A stretch of DNA of 48,987 nt from Salinarimonas sp. (GCA_020832565.1 JAFIEI010000028.1:1-48987), one strand, 5' to 3'; shown: positions 30,892 to 41,137, counted from the stretch's first letter. Numbers and translations: made by a program. Notes: generated by a model not told the origin, from the letters alone.

Positions 30892-32538
30892 TCAAGTGCC
30901 CGCGATGCGACGCGCGGTCAGTGATGCGAGAAGGCACAATAGTAACTGCAACCAAAAAATGCCATTGCCGAATCGTGCAAAAAACGTGCGCTCCTGACGT
31001 TCGGGCAATCCGGAATCGATTACGCCCTCGATATTCATGTCGAGTGAGGCCAGTATTCGCCCGTATGGGTCGACCACCGCCGAAATACCACTGTTGGCTG
31101 CACGCACCAGCGGCAGGCCTTCTTCCACGGCACGCAGCCTCGCCTGCGCGAAATGCTGGCGCGGGCCGGGTGTGTCGCCGAACCAGGCATCGTTGGTGAC
31201 GTTGAGAATCAGGCCCGCTTGCCGCGCGTCGGATTCGTCGTCCGGGCGCACCGCGCCGGGAAATATCGCTTCATAGCAGATACCTGCGGCGATCGGAGGC
31301 AGGCCCGGCGCCTCCAGCATGCGCCGGCGGTTCGCCGCCGTGAAGCCACCGGGCACCTGGATGAATTCGCGCAGGCCCAGCGCCCGGAGCGTGCCGTCGA
31401 AGATCGCGGGCAGATATTCGCCGAAGGGAACGAGATGCACCTTGTCGTAGGTGGCACGGATGCTGCCGTCGCCCGCGATGACGTGGATCGAATTGAAGAA
31501 GTCGTGCCCCTCGCCGCGCAACCGCTCCTCGGCGCGCGCCGCGCCCGTGATCAGCGTCACATCCGACGGCAGCAGCCCCGCGATCTGTGCCAGCGCCCGG
31601 CGATCATTGTGGAGCAGGAAGGGAAATGCCGATTCGGGCCAGATCAGATGGGTGGCGTCGGCGACACCGGAGGTTTGTGGGGATGTCGCCCGGTCGCTGA
31701 GACGCAGGTAAAGCTGCATGATGTCCTCGCGATTGGCCGGGTTGAACTTCTCGTCCTGCGGCAGGTTCGGCTGCATGATGCGCAGCCGCACGTCCGGAAC
31801 CAGCGCCGAGGGCGCTGCAGGCACCCGCATGGCGCCATGGCCGACCACGGCGACCAGCACCAGAAATGCGACGCAGGTCGGGACCCAGCGTCCCGCCGGG
31901 CGAGCCGCCGTCGCGATCGTCGCTGGCGCCGCGGCAATCGCGACGGTCAGCACGGTCATGCCCCACAGGCCGATCACGGCCGCGATCTGCATGGGCCAGA
32001 GCTGCTGGCCGAGCGCCATGCCCAGGCTGTTCCAGGGGAAGCCCGTGAACAGATACCCGCGCAGCCATTCGGCGAGGCCGAGCCCGAAGGCAAGCGCGAG
32101 AACGCGCCAGGGGCCCGCGCTCCAGACCAGCCGCGCCGCGAGGAAACCGAAAGCGTAGAAGAAGGCGAGTGCGGCGGGCAGGCCGATCACGCCGAGCGGC
32201 ATCGCCCAGGCGAAGCGATCCGCCTCGACCAGGAAGGCCGCGCCCAGCCACCACAGGCCCGCAAGGCCATAGCCGAATCCCCAGAACCAGCCGGCAACCG
32301 CAGCCGCGCGCAACGTGCCGAGCCGCTTGCCGGCGCCGGCGCCGCCCGCGCCGTCGATCAGCCAGACGGCGATGCCGAGGGAGAGGATCAAGGCGGGAAA
32401 GAAGCCGTAGGGCGGCATGGCCAGCGCACCGACGGCACCCGCCGCCATGGCGAGGAGCGCCCGCCGCAAGCCCCAACTCAGAATGATGCCATGGGCCAGC
32501 GCCTGCAGTCTCGTGATGATCATGCCGCGAGAGCTCAC
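30892..32538 (-). CDS. lnt: Apolipoprotein N-acyltransferase
   Basis: Adds the third acyl chain to bacterial lipoproteins at the periplasmic face of the inner membrane; 548 residues. About six hydrophobic segments fill residues 25-240. The nitrilase-like domain follows with the catalytic triad visible as WPESAFPF (Glu), YDKVHLVPFGEYLP (Lys) and AGICYEAIFPG (Cys). A final helix (FWLQLLLCLLASLTA) ends the protein. The GTG start overlaps the corC-like stop by four bases; a second start ATG lies five codons downstream. Confidence 0.97.
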   Translation of the reverse strand: MSSRGMIITRLQALAHGIILSWGLRRALLAMAAGAVGALAMPPYGFFPALILSLGIAVWLIDGAGGAGAGKRLGTLRAAAVAGWFWGFGYGLAGLWWLGAAFLVEADRFAWAMPLGVIGLPAALAFFYAFGFLAARLVWSAGPWRVLALAFGLGLAEWLRGYLFTGFPWNSLGMALGQQLWPMQIAAVIGLWGMTVLTVAIAAAPATIATAARPAGRWVPTCVAFLVLVAVVGHGAMRVPAAPSALVPDVRLRIMQPNLPQDEKFNPANREDIMQLYLRLSDRATSPQTSGVADATHLIWPESAFPFLLHNDRRALAQIAGLLPSDVTLITGAARAEERLRGEGHDFFNSIHVIAGDGSIRATYDKVHLVPFGEYLPAIFDGTLRALGLREFIQVPGGFTAANRRRMLEAPGLPPIAAGICYEAIFPGAVRPDDESDARQAGLILNVTNDAWFGDTPGPRQHFAQARLRAVEEGLPLVRAANSGISAVVDPYGRILASLDMNIEGVIDSGLPERQERTFFARFGNGIFWLQLLLCLLASLTARRIAGT

Positions 32539-33941
32539 CGTTTGCCCGTGCCGCCGGCGGCTTTCGCGCGCGCTTCGCTCGCAGTTCCCGTCGCGATCTC
32601 GCCCGCGCGCGCAGCATCCTGCGGACGCTTCTGCGCGGCCTTCATCAAGCTTTCCTGCGCCGTTGCGGACAGGCGCGGATCACCCGCTTCGCTCGTCGTC
32701 GAACCCGTCGCCATGGCGCCATCTCCGGGCACGGGAGCGGGCGAATCACCCGATCCGGCTGCGTCTTCGGGTTGCTTATCATCGCCACTGCGTTGCGTCA
32801 CGCGTGAAGCCGCGATTTTGGCGCGCGGATCGCGCCGGTGCACCCGCACCCGCTTGAGCCGGCGCGGATCGGCGTCGAGAATCTCGAATTCGAGCCCCGC
32901 CGGCCCCGCGATCAGCTCGCTGCGCGCGGGCACACGCCCCGCCAGCGTCACGATCAGCCCGCCCAGCGTGTCGACATCCTCGGCGAGATCATCCGATGTC
33001 AGATCCACACCGAGCATCTGGGAAGCCTCTTCGAGATCCGTGCGCGCATCGGCGAGATAGGTATGCGCCCCGTCCTGCTCGATCATCGCGGAGGAGGCGA
33101 GATCATGCTCGTCCTCGATATCGCCCACGATCAGCTCGACCAGATCCTCGATCGAGACCAGCCCGTCCGTGCCGCCGTATTCGTCGATGACGAGTGCCAT
33201 GTGCGTGCGCGTCGTCTGCATGCGCACCAGGAGCTCCACCGCCGGCATGGAAGGAGGGACGAACAGCACCGGACGCAGGATGCGGGCCGTCGAAAGCGTC
33301 GTGGTGAGATCGATATTGTCGAGCGACAGCGCGGGCTGCGTCTTGGTCCGCCGCCGGCGCCCGGTGCCGTTCTCGGCCTTCGCGACCAGGTATTCGAGGA
33401 AATCGCGGATATGGATCATCCCCTTGGGGTCATCCAGCGTCTCGCCATAAACCGGCAGGCGCGAATGCCCGGCGCTGCGGAATATCCGCAAGAGCTCACC
33501 CAAGGGCGTATCCGCGGGCACCGCGATAATGTCGGCACGCGGGACCATCGCATCGCGCACGCGGGTGGAATGAAAACCCAGAACATTGCGCAGCATGGCG
33601 CGTTCCTGGGCGGAAAAGCCCTCGTTTTCCGCCGTCGAGGAAAGCACGTCTTCGAGATCCGTGCGGATCGATTCGCGCGAGCGCAGCCCGAGGCGCCCGA
33701 GCACACGCTCGAACCAGGGTTCGCGCTCATCGTGGTCGGCTTCGGGCGTGCCCGACTCGTTCGCGCTTCCCGCATCGGAAGGCGGTGGGGGAGAGGGGGC
33801 CGGCGACGGGTCGACCGGGATCTTGTGCGCGCTCTCGGGCGGATTCTCGCCGGCCCGGGCCGTAGCGTCTTCGGGAGGTTCAGCGGGCCGACCCGCCGCG
33901 CGACTTCGTCCGTCTTCGTTGCTGCGTCCGTCTTCGTTCAT
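32535..33941 (-). CDS. CBS-domain hemolysin/CorC-family protein
   Basis: A 468-residue soluble protein of the CorC/HlyC family, linked to cation efflux and membrane integrity. The core has two CBS domains (about residues 125-300: [20 protein letters not shown] and [20 protein letters not shown]) and a C-terminal transporter-associated domain ([22 protein letters not shown]). Both ends carry long disordered extensions, about 75 residues before and 90 after the core, rich in Ala, Pro, Asp and Glu. An imperfect 18-bp tandem duplication encodes the first residues (NEDGRS twice). Within the conserved phoH-ybeY-corC-lnt order. Confidence 0.94.
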   Translation of the reverse strand: MNEDGRSNEDGRSRAAGRPAEPPEDATARAGENPPESAHKIPVDPSPAPSPPPPSDAGSANESGTPEADHDEREPWFERVLGRLGLRSRESIRTDLEDVLSSTAENEGFSAQERAMLRNVLGFHSTRVRDAMVPRADIIAVPADTPLGELLRIFRSAGHSRLPVYGETLDDPKGMIHIRDFLEYLVAKAENGTGRRRRTKTQPALSLDNIDLTTTLSTARILRPVLFVPPSMPAVELLVRMQTTRTHMALVIDEYGGTDGLVSIEDLVELIVGDIEDEHDLASSAMIEQDGAHTYLADARTDLEEASQMLGVDLTSDDLAEDVDTLGGLIVTLAGRVPARSELIAGPAGLEFEILDADPRRLKRVRVHRRDPRAKIAASRVTQRSGDDKQPEDAAGSGDSPAPVPGDGAMATGSTTSEAGDPRLSATAQESLMKAAQKRPQDAARAGEIATGTASEARAKAAGGTGKR

Positions 33942-33947
33942 GGCTCG

Positions 33948-34445
33948 TCAGTCTTCGCGCCTCTCGGCGCGCTCCAGATAGGGATCGGCGATGCCCATGC
34001 TGGCAAGGGCCGCGATCTCGCGCGCCTCCATCGCCTCGGCCTCGGTATCGTCTTCGTGGTCGTCGCCCAGGCAATGCAGAGTGCCGTGGATCACGAGATG
34101 CGCCACATGGGCCGCCAGGGTCTTGCCTTCTTCCGCAGCCTCGCGCGCGCAGGTCTCGAAGGCGAGCGCGACATCGCCGAGCGGGTCGGGCCCGAGCGGG
34201 TTGATACCCGGTGCTGCGGGAAAGGAGAGGACGTTGGTCGGCTTGTCCTGCCCGCGCCAGTCGCGGTTGAGGACAGTGATCGAGGCGTCGTCGGTAAAGA
34301 GCAGGCTGAGCATGACGCCTTCTTGCGAATCGACATCCTCGCCGGCTTCGGCGAGCGCGGCGGTGACCGCTTCGCGGCAGAGCGCTTCCAGATCGGCGAG
34401 CGCCTGCCAGCCCTTGGCCTCCACGCTGATATCGAGCGCGATCAC
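33948..34445 (-). CDS. ybeY: Endoribonuclease YbeY
   Basis: A zinc-dependent endoribonuclease of 165 residues needed for 16S rRNA 3' maturation and ribosome quality control. The metal site is complete: HGTLHCLGDDHE has the H-x3-H-x5-H pattern. LLFTDDASITVLNRDWRGQDKPTNVLSF is the conserved preceding block. Its ATG overlaps the phoH stop by four bases, so the two are translationally coupled, as in many bacteria. Confidence 0.97.
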   Translation of the reverse strand: MIALDISVEAKGWQALADLEALCREAVTAALAEAGEDVDSQEGVMLSLLFTDDASITVLNRDWRGQDKPTNVLSFPAAPGINPLGPDPLGDVALAFETCAREAAEEGKTLAAHVAHLVIHGTLHCLGDDHEDDTEAEAMEAREIAALASMGIADPYLERAERRED

Positions 34446-35563
34446 GGCGTCTCGTCCTCTTTCCTGATACGGCCCGCAGTGACACCGTCGCGGGCCGATG
34501 CCGCATCATAGGCCGCGACGATCCGGCGCACCAGATCGTGGCGCACGACATCGCCCTCGGCGAAGGTCACGCGCCCGATTCCTTCCACGTCGGTGAGAAC
34601 GCGCAAGGATTCGATCAGCCCCGAACGCTGGCCCGGCGGCAGGTCGATCTGGGTGGGATCGCCGTTGATGATCATGCGCGAGCCCTCGCCGAGGCGGGTG
34701 AGGAACATTTTCATCTGCATGGAGGTGGTATTCTGCGCCTCGTCGAGCAGCACCACCGCGCTCGTCAGCGTGCGCCCGCGCATGAAGGCGAGCGGGGCGA
34801 TCTCGATCATGCCGGTGGTGAGGCTGCGCTCGACATGGCGCGCCTCCATGAAATCGTAGAGCGCGTCGTAGATCGGGCGCAGGTAAGGGTCGACCTTCTC
34901 GCGCATGTCACCGGGCAGAAAGCCGAGGCGCTCGCCGGCCTCGACGGCGGGGCGGGTGATGATCAGCTTGTCGACCTGGCCGCTCTCCAGAAGCGAGACG
35001 GCCCAGCCGACGGCGAGCCAGGTCTTGCCGGTGCCCGCAGGTCCGTCGGCAAAGACGAGTTCGTTCTTGCGCAGCGCCCGCAGATAGGCGTTCTGCGCCG
35101 CGTTGCGGGCCTTGACGAAGCCGCGCCGGCGGGTGCTGATCCCCTCGAAGCTGCCATTGCCCGCAGGGGCGCTGCGCGCATCGGGTGCAGGAAACAGGGT
35201 GCCCTGAAAGGCGGTTTCCTGGATCGCGCCGTCGACATCGCCGAGCGTCACCGCATCGCCGCGCGAGACGCGTTCGTAGAGCGCTTCGAGCACACGCCGG
35301 GCCTGTTCGGAAGCCTCGGGGCTGCCGCGCACGACGACGCAATTGCCGTTGGCATTGGCCAGGATGTCGAGCCGGCGCTCCATATGGGCGAGGTTCTGAT
35401 CATAATGGCCGAAGACGAGGCTCGCCAGACGGTTATCCTCGAAGGTCAGCGTGATCTGCGCCGTTTCGTCGACACCGGGATGCTGGCCGGCTTCCGCCGG
35501 AACCTCTGCGCCTGCAGCCGCGCGGGGCGGCTTGTCCTTGCGGCGACCATCACTGTCGGGCAA
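34442..35563 (-). CDS. PhoH-like ATPase
   Basis: A cytoplasmic P-loop ATPase of 373 residues, a PhoH/YbeZ-type partner of YbeY in RNA metabolism. The N-terminal region has a KH-like fold (LANANGNCVVVRG). Walker A is GPAGTGKTW and Walker B is VVLLDEAQN, followed by FLTRLGEGSRMIINGDPTQIDLP. The start is TTG, supported by AGGAG eight bases upstream; the first 35 residues are low-complexity. It follows miaB after 41 bases. Confidence 0.95.
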   Translation of the reverse strand: MPDSDGRRKDKPPRAAAGAEVPAEAGQHPGVDETAQITLTFEDNRLASLVFGHYDQNLAHMERRLDILANANGNCVVVRGSPEASEQARRVLEALYERVSRGDAVTLGDVDGAIQETAFQGTLFPAPDARSAPAGNGSFEGISTRRRGFVKARNAAQNAYLRALRKNELVFADGPAGTGKTWLAVGWAVSLLESGQVDKLIITRPAVEAGERLGFLPGDMREKVDPYLRPIYDALYDFMEARHVERSLTTGMIEIAPLAFMRGRTLTSAVVLLDEAQNTTSMQMKMFLTRLGEGSRMIINGDPTQIDLPPGQRSGLIESLRVLTDVEGIGRVTFAEGDVVRHDLVRRIVAAYDAASARDGVTAGRIRKEDETP

Positions 35564-35604
35564 TGCGCGTTACTCCTGTTCGCAATACCGATCGGCACGA
35601 CCCA

Positions 35605-36984
35605 TCATGCCACATTCGCTGCCGCCCTGTCTGCCTCGGTTGCCGTTGCCGACACCTTTTCACCCTGGAGCGAATTGCTTGATTGATCCGTGATCAGCAC
35701 CGGCACGATATCACCGACGGCAAGGCCGGCGCCATCGAGATGAACGGCCTGGAGATAGGGCGATTTGCCGCCGAGCTGGCCGGGATGACGACCGGGCTTT
35801 TCGAGCAGCACCTCGACGACCTTGCCAACCGTCGAACGATTGAAGGCCTGGCGCTGCTCTTCCAGAAGCGCCTGCAGCCGCGCCAGCCGCTCGGCCTTCA
35901 CGGCCTCCGCGATCTGCGCGGTATCGTCCGCTGCCGGGGTACCGGGGCGGGTGGAATATTTGAAGGAGAAGGCGGAGGCGAAGCCGATATCGGATACGAT
36001 GCGCATCGTCTCCTCGAAATCCGCATCGCTCTCGCCGGGAAAGCCCACGATGAAATCCGATGACAGCGCGATATCGGGGCGGGCGTTGCGCACCTTCTCG
36101 ATGATGCGGCGATAGGCGTCGCCCGTATGCTTGCGGTTCATCGCCTTGAGGATACGGTCTGAGCCGGCCTGCACGGGCAGGTGCAGATAGGGCATCAGCT
36201 GAGGCAGGTCGCGATGGGCTTCGATCAGCGCATCGTCCATGTCGTTGGGATGGCTTGTCGTATAGCGGATGCGCGCCACGCCCTCGATTTCGGCCACCGC
36301 ATGAAGCAATTGCCCGAGCCCCCATTCGCGCCCGTCCGGACCTTCCCCGTGATAGGCGTTGACGTTCTGGCCGATCAGCGTGATCTCGCGCACGCCTGCA
36401 TCGGCGAGCGCGCGGGCCTCGTCGAGCACTTTCACGACAGGCCGCGAGACCTCCGCGCCGCGCGTATAGGGCACGACGCAGAAGGCGCAGAACTTGTCGC
36501 AGCCTTCCTGGATGGTGAGGAAGGCGGAGACGCCCCGGCTGCGCACGCGCTTGCGCTCGAGCTTCGGCAGATGCGCGAACTTGTCGTCTTCCGGAAAATC
36601 GGTATCGACCACGCGGCCGTTCTGCGCCGCGCGCACCATGGCGGGCAGGCGGTGATAGGCCTGCGGGCCGACGACGACATCAACCGCCTTCTCCCGGCGC
36701 AGGATCTCCGCGCCCTCGGCCTGGGCGACGCAGCCGGCGACGACGACTTTCGTCTCGCGCCCCTCCTCGGCCCGGCGCTGCTTGAGCGAACGCATGCGCC
36801 CGAGCTCGGAATACACCTTCTCCGCCGCCTTCTCGCGGATATGGCAGGTATTGAGCACGACGAGATCGGCATTCTCGGCGGAATCGGTCTGCTCATAGCC
36901 GTCCACGGCGAGCGCATCGGCCATGCGCTCGGAATCGTAGACGTTCATCTGACAGCCATAGGATTTGACGAATACTTTTTTCAC
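35605..36984 (-). CDS. miaB: tRNA-2-methylthio-N6-dimethylallyladenosine synthase
   Basis: A radical-SAM methylthiotransferase acting on A37 of tRNAs that read codons starting with U; 459 residues. The N-terminal UPF0004 domain has three cysteines (SYGCQMN, NTCHIRE, VAGCVAQ) for the auxiliary cluster. The radical SAM motif is [15 protein letters not shown] domain with [29 protein letters not shown] closes the protein. It is the first gene of the minus-strand operon that runs to trmB. Confidence 0.98.
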   Translation of the reverse strand: MKKVFVKSYGCQMNVYDSERMADALAVDGYEQTDSAENADLVVLNTCHIREKAAEKVYSELGRMRSLKQRRAEEGRETKVVVAGCVAQAEGAEILRREKAVDVVVGPQAYHRLPAMVRAAQNGRVVDTDFPEDDKFAHLPKLERKRVRSRGVSAFLTIQEGCDKFCAFCVVPYTRGAEVSRPVVKVLDEARALADAGVREITLIGQNVNAYHGEGPDGREWGLGQLLHAVAEIEGVARIRYTTSHPNDMDDALIEAHRDLPQLMPYLHLPVQAGSDRILKAMNRKHTGDAYRRIIEKVRNARPDIALSSDFIVGFPGESDADFEETMRIVSDIGFASAFSFKYSTRPGTPAADDTAQIAEAVKAERLARLQALLEEQRQAFNRSTVGKVVEVLLEKPGRHPGQLGGKSPYLQAVHLDGAGLAVGDIVPVLITDQSSNSLQGEKVSATATEADRAAANVA

Positions 36985-37017
36985 GCGCTGCTACCGCTCG
37001 CTCCGTGATGAATGGAT

Positions 37018-37061
37018 CCGGCAATGCCGGGATTTCGCCCCTGTTTACGCGTTTTCGCCCC
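37018..37061. promoter_or_regulatory. Palindrome and spaced direct repeats between miaB and the phosphomannomutase gene
   Basis: CCGGCA-A-TGCCGG (37018-37030) is a perfect 13-bp palindrome 34 bases upstream of miaB. TTTCGCCCC occurs at 37033-37041 and again at 37053-37061, exactly 20 bases apart, about two helical turns. Both sit in the 244-base divergent gap and could be binding sites for one regulator. No gene lies in the gap. Confidence 0.35.
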
Positions 37062-37228
37062 ATAAGAGAATAGCGGGCGCGCGGGATTCTGCGCTTTGGC
37101 GTCATCGGCCCCGGCGTGTGACCGGATATACGGATGCTGCCGGCGCGCGCAGCGTTTCACAAGCGCCCGCGAATGGGCTATTTCTCGATGCGAGAAGAGT
37201 GAACCAGCTCGATGACGAGGTTGTCTCC

Positions 37229-38728
37229 ATGATCCCCAGGCCGCATTCCGCGCTTTCGCCCAACACCTATGACTACGAATCCCTGCCGCTCGTGAAGCCG
37301 ACCGGGTTTCGTGAATATGATGCGCGCTGGCTCTTCGAGAAAGAGATCAACCTCATGGGCGTCCAGGCGCTGGGCGCGGGGCTGGGTACGCTGATCCATG
37401 AGATGGGCGTGCGCCCCGATCTCGTCACCGGCCATGATTTCCGGGGCTATTCCTCGGCGATCAAATATGCGCTGATCTCCGGTCTGATGGCCGCTGGCGT
37501 GCGGGTGAAGGATGTGGGGCTCGCCCTGTCGCCGATGGCCTATTACGGCCAGTTCGCGCTGGATTGCCCCTGCGTGGCCATGGTCACCGCCTCGCATAAC
37601 GACAATGGCTGGACCGGGGTGAAGATGGGCGCCAACCGCCCGATGACCTTCGGCCCCGACGAAATGGGGCGCCTCAAGGAGATCGTGCTCTCGGGCTCGT
37701 TCGTCCTGCGCGAGGGCGGCGCCTACGCCTTCATCGAGGGCTTCGCCGAGCGTTATCTCGAGGATCTCACGCAGAACGTGACGATCAAGCGCAAGCTCAA
37801 GGTGGTGGCAGCCTGCGGCAACGGCACGGCGGGAGCTTTCGCACCGCGCGCGCTGGAAGCGATCGGTTGCGAGGTGATCCCGCTTGATTGCGAGCTCGAC
37901 CACACTTTCCCGCGTTACAATCCCAATCCGGAAGACATGAAGATGCTGCACGCGCTCGCCGACAAGGTGCGCGAGACCGGGGCGGATGTCGGGCTCGGCT
38001 TCGACGGGGATGGTGATCGCTGCGGCGTCGTCGATAATGAGGGCAAGGAGATCTTTGCCGATAAAATCGGCGTCATGCTCGCGCGCGACCTCTCGAAGCT
38101 CTATCCCAATGCCACTTTCGTGGTGGACGTGAAATCCACGGGTCTCTTCAAGGATGATCCGATGCTGATCGAGAACGGCGTCACGGCGGATTACTGGAAG
38201 ACGGGGCATTCCTATATCAAGCGCCGCGTCAACGAACTCGGTGCGCTCGCCGGCTTCGAGAAATCCGGCCATTTCTTCTTCAACGAGCCGATCGGGCGCG
38301 GCTATGATGACGGCATCCTCACCGCCATCCACGTGGCGCAGATGCTCGACCGCAATCCGCAAAAGACCATGGCCGAGCTCTACCGCGCCATTCCGCAGAC
38401 CTGGGGCTCGCCGACCATGTCGCCGAAATGCGCCGACGAGGAGAAGTACGAGGTGGTCGATCGCGTCACGGCCCGCTTCAAGGCGATGTTCGAGGCTGGT
38501 GAAGAGGTGGCCGGCCAGCCGATCCGCGAGCTCGTCACGGTGAACGGCGTGCGTGTGGTGGCACAGGACGGGACCTGGGGCCTGGTGCGCGCCTCCTCCA
38601 ACAAGCCGGAACTCGTCGTGGTAGTCGAAAGCCCGGTCTCGGAAGAGCGCATGCGGGCCATGTTCAAGGGCGTCGATGCGATTCTGCGCGAGAACCCGCA
38701 GGTGGGCGCCTATAATCAGTCGCTTTGA
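37229..38728 (+). CDS. Phosphomannomutase/phosphoglucomutase
   Basis: Interconverts hexose 6- and 1-phosphates for GDP-mannose and cell-surface polysaccharide precursors; 499 residues from the ATG at 37229 (GAGG ten bases upstream). The phosphoserine loop is MVTASHNDNGWTG. The metal loop is GLGFDGDGDRCGVV. The sugar-binding loop reads EKSGHFFF, where many relatives have GEMSGH. The C-terminal phosphate-binding loop (VRASSNKPELVVVVE) is present. The long upstream frame is not coding. Its last 13 bases overlap the end of the permease gene on the other strand. Confidence 0.95.
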   Translation: MIPRPHSALSPNTYDYESLPLVKPTGFREYDARWLFEKEINLMGVQALGAGLGTLIHEMGVRPDLVTGHDFRGYSSAIKYALISGLMAAGVRVKDVGLALSPMAYYGQFALDCPCVAMVTASHNDNGWTGVKMGANRPMTFGPDEMGRLKEIVLSGSFVLREGGAYAFIEGFAERYLEDLTQNVTIKRKLKVVAACGNGTAGAFAPRALEAIGCEVIPLDCELDHTFPRYNPNPEDMKMLHALADKVRETGADVGLGFDGDGDRCGVVDNEGKEIFADKIGVMLARDLSKLYPNATFVVDVKSTGLFKDDPMLIENGVTADYWKTGHSYIKRRVNELGALAGFEKSGHFFFNEPIGRGYDDGILTAIHVAQMLDRNPQKTMAELYRAIPQTWGSPTMSPKCADEEKYEVVDRVTARFKAMFEAGEEVAGQPIRELVTVNGVRVVAQDGTWGLVRASSNKPELVVVVESPVSEERMRAMFKGVDAILRENPQVGAYNQSL

Positions 38729-39876
38729 GGCGCCCGGGCCCGCGCCCCGCGCGCGGTCGCGGAAACCAGCGAGACGCCCATGGCGGCGCCTTTCGGGGTG
38801 AGCCGCAGGAGGCTGCCCTCGCGGGCGATCAGTTCCCGGTCGAGGGCGCGCAGGATCACCGCGCGCGCCCGCTTCCGGCGCCAGCGCAGATGCTCCGTCA
38901 GGGCTCGTGCCGTGTTCTCCTGCGCCATGGCTGGTGTGCCCTCATGGCTGTGCAGATGCACCACCAGCGCGACGCAATCGTGGTCGAGCTTCTGTTGCCT
39001 GCGCCGGAATTCCTGGGCGATCAGGCCCTGATGCGGCGAGAACAGCATGGCGAGGGCGAAGAAAACCCCGGTCATCGCCGCCATCGAGCCGCCGATCGAG
39101 ACATCGAGGCGCATGGCGAAGAGGTAGCCGAAAACGCATGAAGCGATCGCGATCGCGACGGCCAGCACCACCATGCGCGCGAGCCGCCGCGTCAGCAGCA
39201 CCGCCGTGGCGGGCGGGGTGATGACGAAGGCGATGAAAAGGATGGCGCCCACCGCATCGAAGGACGCGACGGCGGTGACGCTGGTCAGGCCGAGAAGCGC
39301 GTAGAAGATCACGCCCGGCGCGAAACCGAGGGCGGCAGCGAGCGCCGGATCGAAGATCGCGATCTTGAGCTCCTTCCACAGCAGCAGCACGAAGGCGAGG
39401 TTGACCACGAGGATCACCGTGAGCGACAGCACCGTCACCGGGACCGCGATGCCGAAGATCTCCGTCGTGTGCATCCACACGAAACCGATCTCGCCGAGCA
39501 GCACGGTATGGGTGTCGATATGCACATCGCGGGCATAGACGCTGATGAGCAGCACGCCGGCTGCGAAGAGCGCAGGAAAGACGAGCCCGATCGCCGCATC
39601 CATCTTCACCAGCCGCGAGCGCGCCAGCGCCTCCGACAGCACCACGGTGAGCAGCCCGGCAAGCCCCGCGCCGATCAGCTGGACCGGGCCGGAGAGCTGG
39701 TTGGTGAGCAGCCAGACCACGACGATGCCGAAGACGATGGCGTGGCTGATCGCATCGGTGAGCATGGCCGAGCCGCGCAGAACCAGGAACACCCCGATCA
39801 GGGCCGAGGAGGCGCCGACGAGGATGCCGGTGAGCAGGATCATGGCCGGGATGCTCTCGAAGAAGGCGGCGATCAT
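38716..39876 (-). CDS. Metal ABC transporter permease (ABC-3 family) with C-terminal extension
   Basis: An inner-membrane permease of the manganese/zinc/iron ABC-3 family, 386 residues. Residues 1-275 contain about eight helices, starting IPAMILLTGILVGASSALIGVFLVLRG, with the family stretch LTDAISHAIVFGIV and SFDAVGAILFIAFVITPPATA. A soluble tail of about 105 residues follows (RRRQQKLDHDCVALVVHLHSHEG to the end) with a pattern like a winged-helix domain (ILRALDRELIAREGSLLRLTPKG). Its start overlaps the stop of the other permease by four bases. The neighbouring operon has no ATPase gene. Confidence 0.9.
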   Translation of the reverse strand: MIAAFFESIPAMILLTGILVGASSALIGVFLVLRGSAMLTDAISHAIVFGIVVVWLLTNQLSGPVQLIGAGLAGLLTVVLSEALARSRLVKMDAAIGLVFPALFAAGVLLISVYARDVHIDTHTVLLGEIGFVWMHTTEIFGIAVPVTVLSLTVILVVNLAFVLLLWKELKIAIFDPALAAALGFAPGVIFYALLGLTSVTAVASFDAVGAILFIAFVITPPATAVLLTRRLARMVVLAVAIAIASCVFGYLFAMRLDVSIGGSMAAMTGVFFALAMLFSPHQGLIAQEFRRRQQKLDHDCVALVVHLHSHEGTPAMAQENTARALTEHLRWRRKRARAVILRALDRELIAREGSLLRLTPKGAAMGVSLVSATARGARARAPQSD

Positions 39877-41015
39877 GCCTTGCCCTCCCCGTCATCGCGC
39901 GCCTGCTGCTGCCGCGCACGGGCGTGGCCGGCATCGGTGAGCTGCCAGTGCGGGCTGGTCTCCGGTGCATGCGTGACGGGCCGTACCAGCCCCTCGCGCT
40001 CGAGCTGGGCGAGGGCGCCGGCGGTCGAGGCGCCGTGCAGGGTGTCGAGCATGCCCGCTTCGGCTTTGTAATCCGGATCGTCATGGGCCTGCGCGAGCCC
40101 GTGCACCGAGGCGAGGACGCGCCGTGCCGCGAGATTGCGGCGCTGGATCCGGGTATCGAACCAGCGCCGCAGCAATCCGCGCCGGGGGGCGAAGACGATC
40201 GAGATAAGCATGATGGCGCTCGCTATCAGCACGACCACCGGCCCGGTGGCGAGACCACGCGCGGAAGCGCTGACGAGAGCACCGCCGACGCCGGCGATCA
40301 CGCCGAACACGGCCGCGAGCACGACCATGCCGCCGAGGCTGCGCACCCATTGCCGCGCTGCGGCGGCAGGCGCGATCAGCATCGCCACCATCAGGATGAC
40401 GCCGACGAGCTGCAGCCCCACCACGATCGCGACGGCGACCATCACCGTCAGCGCCGCTTCGAGCGCCACCACCGGAAAACCCTGCGCCCGGGCATAATCG
40501 GGATCGAAGGCGACGAGCTTGAACTCCTTCCAGAGCGACGCCACCAGCCCCAGAGCAGCGAGGGTAATGCCCCCCATCAGCCAGAGATCGCCACGCAGGA
40601 TCGCCGCCGCCTGGCCGAACAGGAAGGTCGAAAGCCCCGCCTGCGCGGCTCCCGCCTGGCCCTGCAGCCAGGTCAGCATGACGATGCCGACGGCGAAATA
40701 GACGCTGAGCACCACGCCCAGCGCCGCATCGGTCTTCAACCTGGTCCGGCGGATGATCAGCATCACCGTGAGCGCTGCCAGCGCGCCGGAGATGAAGGCG
40801 CCGGTGAGGATCCAGCCGAGATCGCGGGTGCCGGCGATAATGAAGCCGAGACAGACCCCCGGGAGTGCCGCATGGCTGAGCGTATCGCCGACGAGGCTCT
40901 GCCGGCGCAGCACAGCAAAGCATCCCAGAACCCCGCTGACCACGCCGAGGATCGCGGCGCCGAGTGCCACGGTCTGGACGATGCTGCTCTGCAGGAGCTC
41001 GAAAAGGGGCGTCAT
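39873..41015 (-). CDS. Metal ABC transporter permease (ABC-3 family) with winged-helix-like tail
   Basis: The first permease of the pair, 380 residues from the ATG at 41015. Family features are GCFAVLRRQSLVGDTLSHAALPGVCLGF and QLVGVILMVAMLIAPAAAARQW. The tail after residue about 290 is soluble and resembles an iron/manganese-dependent repressor winged helix: ASVHGL...GALAQLEREGLVRPV...WQLTDAGHARA. A similar permease-regulator fusion is known in Chlamydia (YtgC-YtgR). It follows the binding-protein gene after 121 bases and precedes the second permease with an ATGA overlap. Confidence 0.9.
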   Translation of the reverse strand: MTPLFELLQSSIVQTVALGAAILGVVSGVLGCFAVLRRQSLVGDTLSHAALPGVCLGFIIAGTRDLGWILTGAFISGALAALTVMLIIRRTRLKTDAALGVVLSVYFAVGIVMLTWLQGQAGAAQAGLSTFLFGQAAAILRGDLWLMGGITLAALGLVASLWKEFKLVAFDPDYARAQGFPVVALEAALTVMVAVAIVVGLQLVGVILMVAMLIAPAAAARQWVRSLGGMVVLAAVFGVIAGVGGALVSASARGLATGPVVVLIASAIMLISIVFAPRRGLLRRWFDTRIQRRNLAARRVLASVHGLAQAHDDPDYKAEAGMLDTLHGASTAGALAQLEREGLVRPVTHAPETSPHWQLTDAGHARARQQQARDDGEGKA

Positions 41016-41083
41016 GCCTGACCTGACACGGCTTGCGACCGGGCTGCCTGGCGCCCGGCCGTTTGCGTCGATTGATGAAACTG

Positions 41084-41137
41084 TTAGGCCTCCGCTGCGG
41101 CCCTGACAAGCTGCGGCGACGGCCCGATGCCCGGCAT
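41084..41137 (-). other. Short 17-codon frame in the place of an ATPase gene
   Basis: An ATG overlaps the binding-protein stop (TGATG) and opens 17 codons, MPGIGPSPQLVRAAAEA, then TAA. A start placed like this is where the ATPase gene would normally begin in such operons. It may be a deletion remnant, a coupling peptide or chance; no P-loop sequence remains. Confidence 0.25.

Noticed and set aside
36965-37228. N-terminal extension of the phosphomannomutase
   Set aside because: It overlaps miaB and the palindrome region, and the family starts near the ATG at 37229.
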